A stretch of DNA of 64,000 nucleotides, from contig JAVMKO010000007.1 in the NCBI GenBank assembly GCA_032164245.1, positions 1,364,001 through 1,428,000 of the forward strand, in the 5' to 3' direction. Shown here piece by piece: positions 42,051-53,365 of the stretch. The stretch is from Sternotherus odoratus (Eukaryota > Chordata > Testudines > Kinosternidae). The notes under the pieces were generated by a model that saw nothing but the letters and a program-made list of their open reading frames with translations, searched no databases and was not told where the DNA came from. The position numbers and the translations under genes are program-made. The number at the start of each line of letters is the position of its first letter. Within the stretch, counting starts at the first letter, position 1.

Positions 42051-43651
42051 CCTAATAACTTTTTGGCATTATTCACAAAATCTGGTTCTAAATCTCCTGG
42101 CCTGATGACAGTGGGGGAGCCCTTCCCCATCACATCTGCTGCTTGTACATACACTGCATCACGATACTTCAATGCCATTAGGAGGAGACGTGCCATATTA
42201 TTACAAGCTGTCAAAGCAGTAGCTTTGAAGTCAGTTTGAATAAGGGGCCTCAACACAGCATCAAAGTAGGTAGCGAGAGCTTAAAGAGAAAATTTGTCAA
42301 AAAGAGAATAAAAGATGGGGTTTTTAGGTTGTCATTTTTTTCCACAAGGAGAAACCTATTCTGTTAGCTATCACATTTTCCACTGTGTCTGGCTGTATAT
42401 AATAAAGGCAAAACCTTCCCTTCAATTAAACAAACTAGGTTAGCAAATAATAGGTATAGAAAAATACAGGAACAATACCTTTTAGATGAATTTGGCACTC
42501 CAGCGCAGTAGACTGTCGCACCAATATAGCTGCTTTTGTTCTTTGTAAATAGAATTGGAGCAGCATTTTTATTTTTGGTCCTCCTTTCTTTGTGATATAT
42601 ATTTTTGCCTGTGTTTAAAGAAAAGAAAAGAAAAAATAAAGGCACTGCTCAGGCATGTGACTGATTTCTCTGCTGTGGTATCGCTTTGCACTGAAGTAAC
42701 TAATGTTTTGCCATGTGTGTGTGTGAAAGAATCACTTTAGAGCAACTGGGGCACCCAAAATACTAGGAAAAATATTGCATGAGAGGGACTTATTCTGAAT
42801 GTGCTTTGCGGGTTGATACTGAAACATGAGCGAGAATGCCTTTCTAAGTTTGTTCACACTAAGATTCAGATGTGGAGGTTTCCCGAGGTGCAGGGGAATC
42901 TAAAGAAACACCTTGTCTGAATTAGGCTGGAACTAGATAATATGTTCAAATAGTTTGGAAACTCCGTGTTCAACACATGCTGAAGGTAGAGAAAGCCTAG
43001 GCTTCAACCCAACCCATTTAGTGGAGATGAAAATTCACGTACACAAGCCTCCCACCTTGATGTGTTCAGGTGCAATGGTCCAGAGACAGCCCGAGCCCTT
43101 CTGGTTCTACAGCAATCTGTGGTTTTCCATGGCTCAGCTCTACAGCCAGTTCACTGGTCAGTCCATTCCCCTTCCGGGGTAAACAGAAAAGTCCCCAAAT
43201 AGGAAACTCGAAGTAATGGGCCTCAAGCCCATCTCCTGACATTTACCAGGAACCTTTGGGAGAGTTAGGGGAGCCCAGGCCTGCCCTCGCCTCTGGGTTC
43301 CCTGTTTTAGGTAAATAAGGAGGTTTCTTCAATCTGACTACTGCTTGCCCGAGTTGCTCCGACCTCCACCAGGTCTCTGGACTCTGCTACCTCTGCTTGG
43401 ATCCGAGAGTCCGAGGTGCTTCTCCTTCGCTAGCCAGGAAGGTGTTTTCTCACAGACTGATCCCCACCTTTCTCTGCAGTAGCTGGGCTGTACTGCAAGC
43501 AGACCCTCCGAATCGCTCCCCTTTAGAGCAGTCAGCAACTCCCTCCTTCAAGCAGGAGCTTCCCCTCAGCCCTGCTCCTGGAGCTGGGCTTTGTGTCTCT
43601 GGCCTCTTGCTTTCAAATAACAGCGGCAAGGCTTTGGCCAGCTCCCATCAG
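42051..43651. other. No gene recognised
   Basis: AT-rich to about 42.9 kb, then a GC-richer stretch (43.1-43.65 kb) that looks LTR-like and leads into the minisatellite. No element ends are visible. The frame 43397-43771 runs into the minisatellite and is not supported. Confidence 0.4.
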
Positions 43652-43998
43652 CGGAACACCCTCTCAAACCAGCTTTCCAATCTAGAGCGCTCCGGAGAAC
43701 ACCCTCTCAAACCAGCTTTCCAATCTAGAGCGCTCCGGAGAACACCCTCTCAAACCAGCTTTCCAATCTAGAGCGCTCCGGAGAACACCCTCTCAAACCA
43801 GCTTTCCAATCTAGAGCGCTCCGGAGAACACCCTCTCAAACCAGCTTTCCAATCTAGAGCGCTCCGGAGAACACCCTCTCAAACCAGCTTTCCAATCTAG
43901 AGCGCTCCGGAGAACACCCTCTCAAACCAGCTTTCCAATCTAGAGCGCTCCGGAGAACACCCTCTCAAACCAGCTTTCCAATCTAGAGTGCTCCGGAG
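43652..43998. repeat. 43-bp minisatellite, eight units
   Basis: Eight head-to-tail units of GAACACCCTCTCAAACCAGC plus TTTCCAATCTAGAGCGCTCC plus GGA, starting at 43652. The phrase AACACCCTCTC recurs every 43 bp (43655, 43698, 43741, 43784, 43827, 43870, 43913, 43956). The units are almost identical; the last has AGTGCTCC. No spacers, so not a CRISPR. Confidence 0.98.
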
Positions 43999-44184
43999 TC
44001 CAGTGTCTTCACCTATCAGCATCTACATTTACTGGGAGGGAAGTGGCAGCTTTGACGCTGGCTCCTTTCTGCCAGTTCATTCCCTGATTGGCTGGGGAAA
44101 AGGGGAGCCTTGCCCTGTCCACTCTGCCAGGCTCCTGGTCCCAGGCCTTACTTATTTCTGGCAACGCTTCCTGTCTATTCCTAT

Positions 44185-44293
44185 CCACTGCTTGCATCCG
44201 ACGAAGTGGGTATTAGCCCACGAAAGCTTATGCTTCAATACTTTATAGTTAGTCTTTAAGGTGCCACAGGACTCTTTGTTACCTCTGCTATCC
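44185..44293 (+). mobile_element. PLE terminal repeat, subfamily 2
   Basis: TCCACTGCTTGCATCCGACG, stem AGTGGGTATTAGCCCAC, GAAAGCTTATGCT, then TTAGTCTTTAAGGTGCCACA. A 3-bp insertion (TAG) follows CAATACTTTA. The right end is truncated at CTCTGCTATCC. Confidence 0.88.
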
Positions 44294-44764
44294 CTCCTTT
44301 GTTTCTTGTGTCTCTCTACTGGACCTGTCAAAAGCCCCAAAGGGCCATGACGGTTAAGGGCAAGCCACCAGGTCACAGTCCACTCTTGTAATTTTGTCAT
44401 GAGTCTCATGATATTTAGTACTTTATTTAAAGCCCCAGCTCCTGGAACCATGTGACTATTTGAGAATTTCAGCATGAACCTTAATGGCTCAAAAGCAGAA
44501 GGCAAATAAAAAAGAATCCCAAAGTTAGTATATTTTTTAAACAAAACATGATTTTTAAGACAGCCACTTGATCCTTGAACACTTGGGATTGGCAATACTG
44601 ATAAACTGCTTTGTCTGCACTGGACTTTTCAAATGTGCTAGTTAATACATGCTAACAACAAACCTTTATGAATTAGTCTAGACAGGACCAAAGTACTATA
44701 ACTCACACAATGTGGAGCAGTTGCTATCAGTAGGTGAAGACTGCGGATGGTTAGTTTGAAGGAC

Positions 44765-45064
44765 ACAGCAATGCAGGACTCGGATCGGCGGGTAGTGATC
44801 GATCTTTTGGCAATCGATTTATCACGTCTCATTAAGACGCGATAAATAGATTGCCAACTACACCTCCCCACCCCCGTCGACTCCGGAACTCCAGCTCTTC
44901 AAGAGGCACAAGCTGGAGTCGATGGGGGAGCCCGCCCCTGACTGCTGCCACCATGAGGATGGCAGGTAAGTCAGCCAAAGATGCACCAACTTCAGCTACG
45001 TTATTCACATAGCTGAAGTTGCGTATCTTCAGTCGATCCCTTCCCCTACTGTAGACTAGCCTTG
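44765..45064 (-). mobile_element. MITE of TCTACACT-type family, minus strand
   Basis: Right end CCCTACTGTAGACTAGCCTTG is the complement of the family left end. It contains the hairpin ATTTATCACGTCTCATTAAG and ACGCGATAAAT, and the GCAACTTCAGCTATGTGAAT segment (in complement) shared with 8.4 kb. Confidence 0.7.
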
Positions 45065-45999
45065 AATGACGATCAGAGCACAATAGCTAGGAGTAGACTG
45101 GTCTGTGGGCTGTTAGGTAAATGTAAAACTAATGATCAAGGAACTGGTTTGTTTAATGCAGACAAAACAGTTTCCCATTGGAAATGCCATTTCAACAAAA
45201 CTATGAACTCATATAGATTTAATTGAAATTTGATTTAAAAAAACTGGAAAAAAAACCTGCAACATTTGGGAACAAAAAAGTGTTTAGCCACTTTGTTTCA
45301 AAATTTAATTTATTTTAAATTAAGAAAAAAAAAAGGACCAAATTTGATATGAAACATTTCAGTTGGCTCAGAACAAAATTTTTGACTTTTCATTTTTATT
45401 CAGGCTGAATTTTTAATCTCAAATTTTTGCAGGACGGAAAAATCTCATTTCCAAACCGCTCCGATCATTGGTATCACAACAACAACCGCAGCTGCACTAG
45501 GACAAGGTCTCTACATAGGGACGCAGGTATTTTTAAAGTCAGGGATTTTTACCGTAATATCCTGAAAATGGTGGTAAAAACATCTGACGTCTGTCTGCAT
45601 GTGCAGATACATCATTTCTGACTGTAGCTGTAAAAACACGTGCTAATTGTTCTAGTCTTGACATACAATTCCTGTAAACTGGAGAAAATAATACTGTCCT
45701 AATTCCCAATTAACTAGTTAATGCTTGCAAATCCGTTCTTAAGACTCATGCCTGCAAGGAGTGAGTCAATAGTAATAATTATTATTTGCATATCAATCAT
45801 TTCAAAAAAGAGAACCTTACTTATGCCAACAAGATGTGCACATGCCCTTGCTGAATATTTTATTTTACTGCTGTTACCCTCATCCTTCCTCACTCTGTCC
45901 CCTCCTTGCCGTTTTCTCCTCTCAACTCATCACATTTCATCTAACATTGGGGACTGTCTTTCTTTTGGTTCTGAAAAGTGCCTAGCACACTTGTAGGGC
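45065..45999. other. No gene; AT-rich
   Basis: A/T runs near 45230-45330. A CORE-SINE tail scrap (GGGGACTGTCTTTCTTTTGG ... GTGCCTAGCACAC) is present at 45945-45993. Nothing else recognised. Confidence 0.45.
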
Positions 46000-46850
46000 C
46001 ATAGGTGTGCACACGGGGTGTGCCGGGTGTGCCCAGGCACACCCTAATGTAGGGTGGGCCAGCGACCCCTGAGCTCTGGCTGGGGATTCTGCTCCTCCCC
46101 CGCTGTTCCCCTTCCCTGCAGTGCTCTGTGGGGCGGGGGCTGCATGACAGCATGTCTGGCTCCAGGCCAGACACACAGCACCCTCCAAGGGATCATCGTG
46201 GTAGTGTGTCCGGCTCCGAGCCGTGACATGGTGAGGGGAACGGGATGGGGAGTTGGATAAAGGCCAGAGGGTCTCAGGGGGTGGTCAGGGGACAGGGAAT
46301 GGGGGCATTGGATAGGGCGTGGGAGTCCCAGAGGGCTTGTCAGGGAGCAGGGGTATGGCTAGGGGACGGGGCAGTCAGGGGACAGTGGGGTTTGGATAGG
46401 GGGTGGGATCCTGGGGGATGATTAGGGAGCGGGGGTCTCTGGAGGATGCTGTCAGGGGGCTTAGGTAGGGGGTGGGATCTGGGGGGGTAGTTAGGGGCGG
46501 GGAGTCTCTGGAGGGGGTAGTCAAGGAACAAGGAGTGGGGGGGCTTAGACAGGGGGTGGGGTTCCGGGAGGTGGTAGGTTAGGGTGGGGGGCTCTTGAAG
46601 GGGGCAGTCAGGAGACAAAGAGCAGGGGGGCTTAGATGTGGGGTGGGATCCTAGGGGAGCAATTAGGGTGGGGGGGTCTCCGGAGGTGGCAATCAGGGGA
46701 CAAGGAGCGGGGGAGGGGGTGTTGGATGGGTCCGGGGCTCTGAGGGGGCAGGAAGTGGGTGGGGGTCGGATGGGGCGGGGCCAGGCTGTTTGGGGAGATA
46801 CCGTCTTCCCTGGGTTCACATCCTAATTAAATGTGGTGCGCACACCTATG
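46000..46850 (+). mobile_element. Non-autonomous hAT-like element (851 bp)
   Basis: Inverted ends CATAGGTGTGCACACGG and GTGGTGCGCACACCTATG. The interior G-rich blocks (GGGGTGGGATCCTGGGGG types) are shared with other hATs here. The flanking octamers do not clearly match, so the target duplication has decayed or the ends are slightly misplaced. Confidence 0.75.
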
Positions 46851-46858
46851 CTTAGGGA

Positions 46859-47131
46859 ATGTCTACACTGATGAGGATTGACACTGCCGTGATTGATGCA
46901 CTAGGGGTCGATTTAGCAGGTCTAGTGAAGACCCACTAAATTGACTACAGATTGCCCTCCCATCAACTTTGGTACTACACCAAACAAGAAAAGTAAGGGA
47001 AGTTGATGGTAAAAGGTTGCCCATTGACCCAGCGGGGTGTCGACACTGCAATAAGTCTACCTAAGCTATGTTGACTCCAGCTATGTGAATAACTTACGTC
47101 AACTTATCCCAGTAGTGTAGACAAGGCCTTA
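46859..47131 (+). mobile_element. MITE of TCTACACT-type family (about 273 bp)
   Basis: Inverted ends GGGAATGTCTACACTGATG and AGTAGTGTAGACAAGGCC. TTA lies on both sides, compatible with a 3-bp duplication as in PIF/Harbinger elements. An internal hairpin surrounds TTTAGCAGGTCTAGTGAAGACC. Confidence 0.75.
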
Positions 47132-47269
47132 GACTGCATAAAAATAACAAGTCATAATAATTTATGGAAAAAGCACTCAAGATTAAAACATCACATAGTG
47201 CTAAGTACTAGATAAGGCTCCCATTTCCATAGTATGTTAACACCTCACATTCCAATGTATTTCCCCTCA

Positions 47270-47403
47270 CAAAACCACTGTGCTGCATTTATAGCTATTA
47301 TTCCCATTTTACAGCTGGGCACAGACAAGCTTACCCAAGGTCACAAAGAAGTCTGTGGCAGAGCAGAGACTTGAACGTGGGTCACCCAAAGCTAGTGCAC
47401 TAA
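47270..47403 (-). repeat. MIR/CORE-SINE relic, minus strand
   Basis: TTATTCCCATTTTACAGCTG, GCTTACCCAAGGTCACAAAG and GACTTGAACGTGGGTCACCC are the complement of the MIR core and B-box region. Confidence 0.85.
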
Positions 47404-47404
47404 C

Positions 47405-47526
47405 TAGGTTGACCAGACAGCAAATCTGAAAAATCGGAGGGGAGAGGGGGGAATAAGGAGTCTATATAAGAAAAAGACCCAAAAATTAGGATTGTCCCTT
47501 TAAAATTGGGACATCTGGTCACCCTA
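47405..47526 (+). mobile_element. TAGGGTGACCAG-type MITE (122 bp)
   Basis: Ends TAGGTTGACCAGACAGC and GGGACATCTGGTCACCCTA are inverted repeats matching the 1.9-kb element at 36400. The interior TATATAAGAAAAAGACCC is also found in the fragment at 63530. Confidence 0.88.
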
Positions 47527-48508
47527 CTAACCACTGAACTCCTTCCTCTCTAGTTTCAAATTAGGCCTGATTCTTTTTTACTGTCAGGCCCCTTTTCAAT
47601 GCTACGGTTAATCAAACTACTAATGAAGCCTTCACTCAACAGCAGTGCTAGAGATAGTGAACATTTGTTCAATGAGAAGTTTTTTGGGGAAGAAAATAGG
47701 TTTTCATCCAAAAGTAAATTTTTCACAAATAATTTTTTTAAAATTAAAATACATGCAGTTCCGTTAAACCTGAAAGTTTTCTGGGGGAAGATTGTCCATC
47801 AAAAACTTCGGTTTTTAAATTCAAAACTTTTTGGCTTTCAGTTGCCAAAATCTGAAAATTTTAATTCTAAACCTGATAATTTTCAGGTTTCAGTTCCCCA
47901 AAACTGAAAAAATTTGGGTTTTGGTTTTTCAGTTTTCCTATGAAAACCTGCAATTTTTTTTGGTGTGGGATTGGGAGAGGGGGCCTGCCTTTTTGATACA
48001 TACAGGGTGTATAGGCGCTGATACCCGATAACAACCCTTAGGCACTATTGCAATATAAATAGTTAATAATTATAATATAATGCTCTAATTATAATTGGTC
48101 TTAAAATGGGACTGAGTTCAGCAAAATGTGTGCACATTAAAGATAATACACATATAATATGGAATACAGAATGCTGCATGTAATTGCAATCAGACACCTC
48201 AATGAGCTTAAAATAATTGATCCGTTTCAAAGCAGAAGGATGGATAGAGTTACATGGGGGATTAAACAGGTAATCAGAAGTGAGGATAGAAAAGCAGCAT
48301 TTTGGGTAAATTGTCCCTCTCTGCCCTAAGAACTCTTCTGTTGTTCCAGTCGGAATCATGCATGTGGAGGAAAACATGGGGAGTACTGTCAGGCTCTGCA
48401 CGGAATGGCTGTTCATCCGAGAACAAGGGTCCCATTTCACCTGAATGTAAATGAGAGCAGAATTTTGTTTTAAAATGTAGTCTCAGTGGATCCCCAATCT
48501 GTTCTGTA
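47527..48508. other. No recognised feature
   Basis: AT-rich. 47650-47950 has many diverged TTTTC/GAAAA-rich short repeats that produce a Phe/Asn/Lys-rich frame. Confidence 0.45.
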
Positions 48509-48720
48509 GGTGGCAGCAGCTGTCTCCAGAAAGAGAGACTCAGATAGAAGTCTAGAAACTCCAACCTTCACCAGTAGTTCTGCAGGACTCCGCAGGCTCA
48601 GAGTTGAAAACCTCTTCTGGTTTGAAGGCAAGGAACTGACACATTTCATCCTTAATGTCAGAATAAAGAAAGCTGTCCAAGCAGAGGTTAAAAAACCCAG
48701 ACCTGTAAAAGGGAGACCAC
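48509..48720 (+). other. Possible internal exon with AT-hook-like residues
   Basis: An open stretch sits between an acceptor-like TCTGTTCTGTAG (to 48508) and a donor-like GTAAGA (48721). It encodes AAAVSRKRDSDRSLE, then LFWFEGKELTHFILNVRIKK and KPRPVKGRPR, a basic AT-hook-like end. The frame stays open past the donor to a stop at 48756-48758. I recognise no family and see no partner exon nearby. It could equally be a chance frame in repeat-free DNA. Confidence 0.2.
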
Positions 48721-48959
48721 GTAAGAAAATAAAATCAGTGTTTTCTTCTTTGATGTGAATTTCAGACAGACAGAGACAGACCGATATGTATGAAATCTAC
48801 AGCAAAGAAGAGCGCTCCACGGTTCACAAAAGCAACAACAACACATTCCATCCAGTGTGTGTGATTGTACTTAGGCAGAGGCACAAAAGGGGTGCGATAA
48901 TTTCAGAACATCCATATACTCTTCTATATGTTGTTGTGTACATAAATACACACACGGAG

Positions 48960-49196
48960 AGGCTATGTCTATTTTTTGCCACAGTGCGGGCTACAAGGGG
49001 GCAGGGGGAAGGGAGGGGAGAGGGAAGTGTGAATTACAGAGGGCACCAAAGTGTCCTGAGATTCCATTAATGTGAACTAGGAACCTTTTACTTCCTGCCA
49101 GCAGCGTCCACGTGGGGCAGTTAGACTGCAACACTTTGGTGCGCTCTGCAATTCACACCCTTGCAGTCCCCACTGTGGTGCAATGCAGACAAGCCC
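48960..49196 (+). mobile_element. MITE of GTCTA...GCCACAGTG family (about 237 bp)
   Basis: GGCTATGTCTATTTTTTGCC ACAGTG at the left and CACTGTGGTGCAATGCAGAC AAGCC at the right are imperfect inverted repeats. Inner GTGTGAATTACAGAG and CTGCAATTCACACC are also inverted. No coding capacity. Confidence 0.7.
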
Positions 49197-50838
49197 TTCG
49201 TGTGAAATTCTGTCCCTAGTGAAGTTAATGGGAGTTTTTCCATTGTTTTCAATGGGGCCAAGGTTTCAGCTTGGGTACGATTCGATTCTTCTTTATAGTA
49301 AGGCCTCTGTACATTGCCAAAGGGGTATAAAGAGCTGTTCTTGTTAATGAGAACTAAGCCTGCTTGTATTTAGGGCAGTGGAGCCCCACCAGCTGAGGGT
49401 CTGCATGAGCACACTCATCAGTGTCACTAACCCAAGTGAGGTGATTGCAAGTCTCACAACGTTCCATTGTCTGTCTTAACGCTCCAGCTCCCGGAAGCAC
49501 GTGATTTGAGAATCTCCACTTTCATTTTAAAATGTAAACAGTTAGCTCTCCTGGTTACAGAGAAAAGCTTGAGAATGTGACTCCAGAAGACAAATAAAAA
49601 CCTACCATCTATTATTTTTGTACATCTCATTTATTTTCAAACCAATCTCATGATTTTGTGAGGTCCTGGCTCCTGGCTTTTGAACAACTGGAGGTGTCAA
49701 TGCTAGCAATAAATAAGTCAGGATTTAATAGAATGCATGAGGGGTGCTTCTTTCAGGGTACATGAGAATGCAGAGCTCTGCTTTTCTTTTACCCATGGGG
49801 CTCCATCAAAGTAGGCTTCTTCAAAGCTTTTTTTGTTCTTGCTCACCTGATCAGAGATGCAGTATTGCATTTCAATGTAGACCTTACGTTGTCCGCTGCA
49901 CTCAAGCAGAAGCGAAAGGCCTGCGTTTTAGTATGGACTAGCTGAATGTTAATGATATTATTCTGATCTAGCCAAGGGAAAAGTACGCTTCTTCCCATTT
50001 GTGTTTCTAAAAAGACTCATTAGGAATGACACATTAGAAGGGTTCCAGCCTTCGCTTGTGCACATGGTATTCAATGGAGCTGGAGCAACCGAAGGCAGCT
50101 GAGAATCAGGCCAGGTATATTTAAGAAAGTCTGAAGTACGAAAGAAAGTTGGGAGGCTGATGGACATGAGCAGCACTGCTTCTTACTCTCTACCAGAAGT
50201 TGGCAGGTACTCATTAAGTGCCTGTTCCTGAGTAATAGGCTTGGGAAAGGCAACCTGATAATGTCAGGTATAGTATTTCTTCCTCCTTCAGCTTACCTTT
50301 CTGCTAATGTACCGACACAGTGTTCAGTCTGCCCAGGACTTTGATATAAATCAACCATCTAGAGCTAATCTCTGATAATAGAGTGACACGAAACTTCTAA
50401 AGGAAAATGTTTGCTAGATCTACAGCGACATCAGAATACAGAACAGTTTATTTATAACCCTGGAAACAATTGCGACTGTTGTACTCTTTTGAAGACCACA
50501 GTGTCTTTCCCTACGCGTTAGTACTGGTTACTATCACAAGTCAAAAGCAAAATAAATGATGTGCACAAACATACAAACACTTCCCGAGGGCTCTTCTCTG
50601 GGCAAATTTACCCCTCTCAGTCTCTGTGTAATGGTTGCCAGACCTTTCACTGGACATGTCAGCTCCTTGAAGTCTGGGAATCAAGTGATAGCCCCACAGT
50701 CTCCTTCAAACTCCCCTTGAGTCTCTGCCACGCCAGTCTGCAATTTGCACAGCTTACAGCAGTTCTAGTCTTCTTCCTCACTGGATCTCCTGCTGGGACC
50801 CTGTCCATGGGACGGTAAAGTCATTCATGCACTCTGTC
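49197..50838. other. No recognised feature
   Basis: Unique-looking DNA with short frames only. Confidence 0.4.
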
Positions 50839-51035
50839 TCTGTCTCTGTGGCCCAGTCATTCTTTATTTATGTATCCAGAGTGGAAGGGCATCAATGGGA
50901 GAGATTGAACAAGCCCCTCATGCCAGAATATCCCACAGTGCCCAGTCATTGGCCGAGGAGGGAATTGAACCTAGTTCTCCTCCATCCCAGGTGAGTGTGT
51001 CAGCTGCTGGGTTAAAAGTTATAAGGTGGGTGCAT
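50839..51035 (-). repeat. Possible old tRNA-derived SINE, minus strand
   Basis: GGGAATTGAACCTAGTTCTC (B-box complement) and GTGTCAGCTGCTGGGTTAAA (A-box side) are spaced like a tRNA head on the minus strand. The tail is not recognised. Confidence 0.35.
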
Positions 51036-52084
51036 TGACTTTAGGTTTTCCCTGGGGGTGCTGGAGCCCCACCCTGCCCCAGGCCCAATCGCACCCCCAC
51101 CCTTCCCCTCTTCCCACCCCCTCGCCTGGCTTCTTCCCCCCTGTTCTGTCCCCTCCCCCCAGCTCTGTGAGGGTGGATCTCTTCACCTGTGCTGGGTTGT
51201 GGCTGTCAGGACAGTCACCTCTGGAGGAAGTATGACAATGGATGAGAGAAGAGAACATTGTGCTGCACTATTCTCATACTTACCTGCAACACTTGGTTCC
51301 AGTTCTTGCTCAGGCATCTCTTCCATTGATTTCATGGGAGCTATGCTTGAATAAGAACTGTGGGTATCGATTAGCATTATGTATATATTAAAATTCAGTG
51401 CAACCTGATACTTACCATATCTTTGCATTTCTCAAATGCACTCTTGCTTGCTGCTATTCCTCTGTTTCAGGTATTGTATTACCGATTGCTATTTGATCCT
51501 TAATAACAAAATTAGTAACCAGTATTGAAAACACAACACCAACCAAAATATTTTCAAAGGCAAACAGTGCATGGATCGTACCTTTAACAACATGGGTGGA
51601 GGGAGAGTCTTTCACTTTGTGTGATGGAGATAAATAGAAAATGTTTCAAAAGAAGCAGGGTTTGACCTCTTCTGCTGCTCTGACCTACCTATCCCGTTAT
51701 AGGTGTTCTGCAGATCAGGTTTTCCTCCGCTCTTATTTCTACTGTTACCATAGTCATAGCAACAGTCCTGATTAACTCAGTAGCCCATTAGCAAACCAAG
51801 ATCAGCCATAATCAGTGCAGCTTTGAGCATCTCTCCTCTGCATTTTCACAAATGGCATAATCACATTTCATTACTTGGGAGATAATTGCGATCATGTAGC
51901 TAACCTTTGCTGATTGTTCTGGGTGGAAATGCCAGTGGTTTAAAAACACAGCTAATCACTGCATGGTGCCATTAGCATTTGGGGGTGGGAGAATATGAAC
52001 CAGGTGTAGATCAGGACTTGAAAAAGTTTGGAGGCTGGGGGAGCAAATTTAGAAGTAGTGCTACTGAGGGCAGACATCGTCTCA
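51036..52084. other. No recognised feature
   Basis: C-rich at 51060-51170, otherwise AT-rich. No element ends or genes supported. Confidence 0.4.
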
Positions 52085-52170
52085 TACAGTACTCTGTGTT
52101 TGTTCAGCACAATGGGACCTTGATCTCAGTTTGGGACTCTGTCCACTATTGTAATACAAATAATAAGTCA
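52085..52170 (+). repeat. CORE-SINE tail relic
   Basis: CTCTGTGTTTGTTCAGCACA, ATGGGACCTTGATCTCAG and ACTATTGTAATACAAATAAT match the tail of MIR/CORE SINEs. Confidence 0.7.
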
Positions 52171-52204
52171 ACCCCAAGAGCATTAGAGAAAGGATCTGTG
52201 ACTA

Positions 52205-52375
52205 TTCATAGAATCTCAGAGCCGGAAGGGACCTCAGGAGATCATCTAGTTCTAGTACAACCCCCTGCTGGAAGCAGGACCAATCCCTATTTTTAAACGC
52301 AATATCCCTAAACAGCCCCCTTAAGGGTTTAGCAGGCCAATGCTCAAACCACTGAGCTATCTGTTCCCCTCCCCC
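52205..52375 (-). mobile_element. tRNA-derived SINE, minus strand
   Basis: TCATAGAATCTCAGAGCCGG (CR1-like tail) through GGTTTAGCAGGCCAATGCTC and AAACCACTGAGCTATCTG (A-box complement). The B-box region is shortened. Confidence 0.92.
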
Positions 52376-52386
52376 AATAAAAATCA

Positions 52387-52577
52387 AATATCGGGGTTAG
52401 AAGGGACCTCAGGAATCATCTAGTCTGACCCTCTGCTCAAAGCAGAACCAACCCCCAATTAAATCATTCAACAGATTTTAGCCCCATATCCTTAAACGGC
52501 CCTCTCATGGGTTGAACTCATAATGCTGGGTTTAGCAGGCCAATGCTCAAACCACTGAGCTATCCCCTCCTCCCCGT
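52387..52577 (-). mobile_element. tRNA-derived SINE, minus strand, tandem to the previous
   Basis: TATCGGGGTTAGAAGGGACC ... GGTTGAACTCATAATGCTGG ... CAAACCACTGAGCTATCCCC. Same orientation and family as the copy only 11 bp away. Confidence 0.93.
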
Positions 52578-52629
52578 AATGGTAATGTCAAGGATGGGTA
52601 CTGAAGAGCTACATTTTTGTAAGTCTATT

Positions 52630-52716
52630 GCTACTACATCTCACCAGGGCTTTGAACCCTGGCTCCTCAGATGAAAAGGCTGAAGCGTCACCAACTGAGC
52701 TAGCTAGGCTCTTAGG
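52630..52716 (-). pseudogene. tRNA-Lys-like sequence (tRNA relic or SINE head)
   Basis: On the minus strand: A box TAGCTAGCTCAGTTGGTGAC, anticodon arm CAGCCTTTTCATCTG (TTT in the loop position), B box GGTTCAAAGCC within CCAGGGTTCAAAGCCCTGG, a good T-arm. The order and sequence resemble tRNA-Lys(TTT). The acceptor stem does not pair well, so it is not a working tRNA. Confidence 0.6.
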
Positions 52717-52723
52717 TACGCAT

Positions 52724-53365
52724 GTTCTTGGAGTACATTGAAAACAGGATCAAAGATGTGCCAAATTTCACATCTTAAAAAGGACAAATTCTTCCCCATG
52801 GTGTAATGGCCACAGAATTACACCAGTGAATGTGGCCCGCTGTAGAGAACTACAGAGAGTTGCTAAACAAGAGATTCAGATCGCTCCTTCCAGCTCTGAA
52901 GCTCACTGCCGTTGGCCCACTAAACCTCAGTTTATATCATAGGGCTGACGGACTGCTAGAAATGTTCCACTGCTCATAGTTTTTGGTGCTAATGAAGCTT
53001 ACAACATGAAGAAGGGATGATTCAGCATGCAGTCGCTGTGTTGTCAACTCACGACACACGGGAGCTCTTTGGGTGGGTTGATCACTTAGGGTCACATTCT
53101 TAAACTTCACCCCCAACCATTTTTATGCCCAGATGGATCAAAAAGGATATTTGACCATTTGTTGCCTCCCTGATTTGACTCACAATGATTAGTGAAAATA
53201 CTGTATAGGGGGAGGAGGTGGCTATGTGAAGTCTTCTCCCTTCATTTTAAAAATACCCCACAGACTTTAGTGAATCCTTTCAAATGGACATTTCCCAGAC
53301 AAGTGAACGCTTAGGAAGGGAGCAAGTGAATATATTATTGGCTCAAAGTGTTAAACTTGCTGAGA
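52724..53365. other. No recognised feature
   Basis: Unique-looking AT-rich DNA. Confidence 0.4.

Noticed and set aside
43397..43771. 124-codon frame entering the minisatellite
   Set aside because: The 43-bp unit is not a multiple of three, and the frame has no conserved features.
43652..43998. Possible CRISPR-like array
   Set aside because: Units are contiguous with no spacers, and the surroundings are vertebrate; this is a minisatellite.
46340..46819. 159-codon Pro-rich minus-strand frame
   Set aside because: Complement of the G-rich interior of the hAT-like element at 46000-46850.
46000..46850. 8-bp target duplication for this hAT-like element
   Set aside because: Flanking octamers TGTAGGGC and CTTAGGGA do not match well enough to claim.
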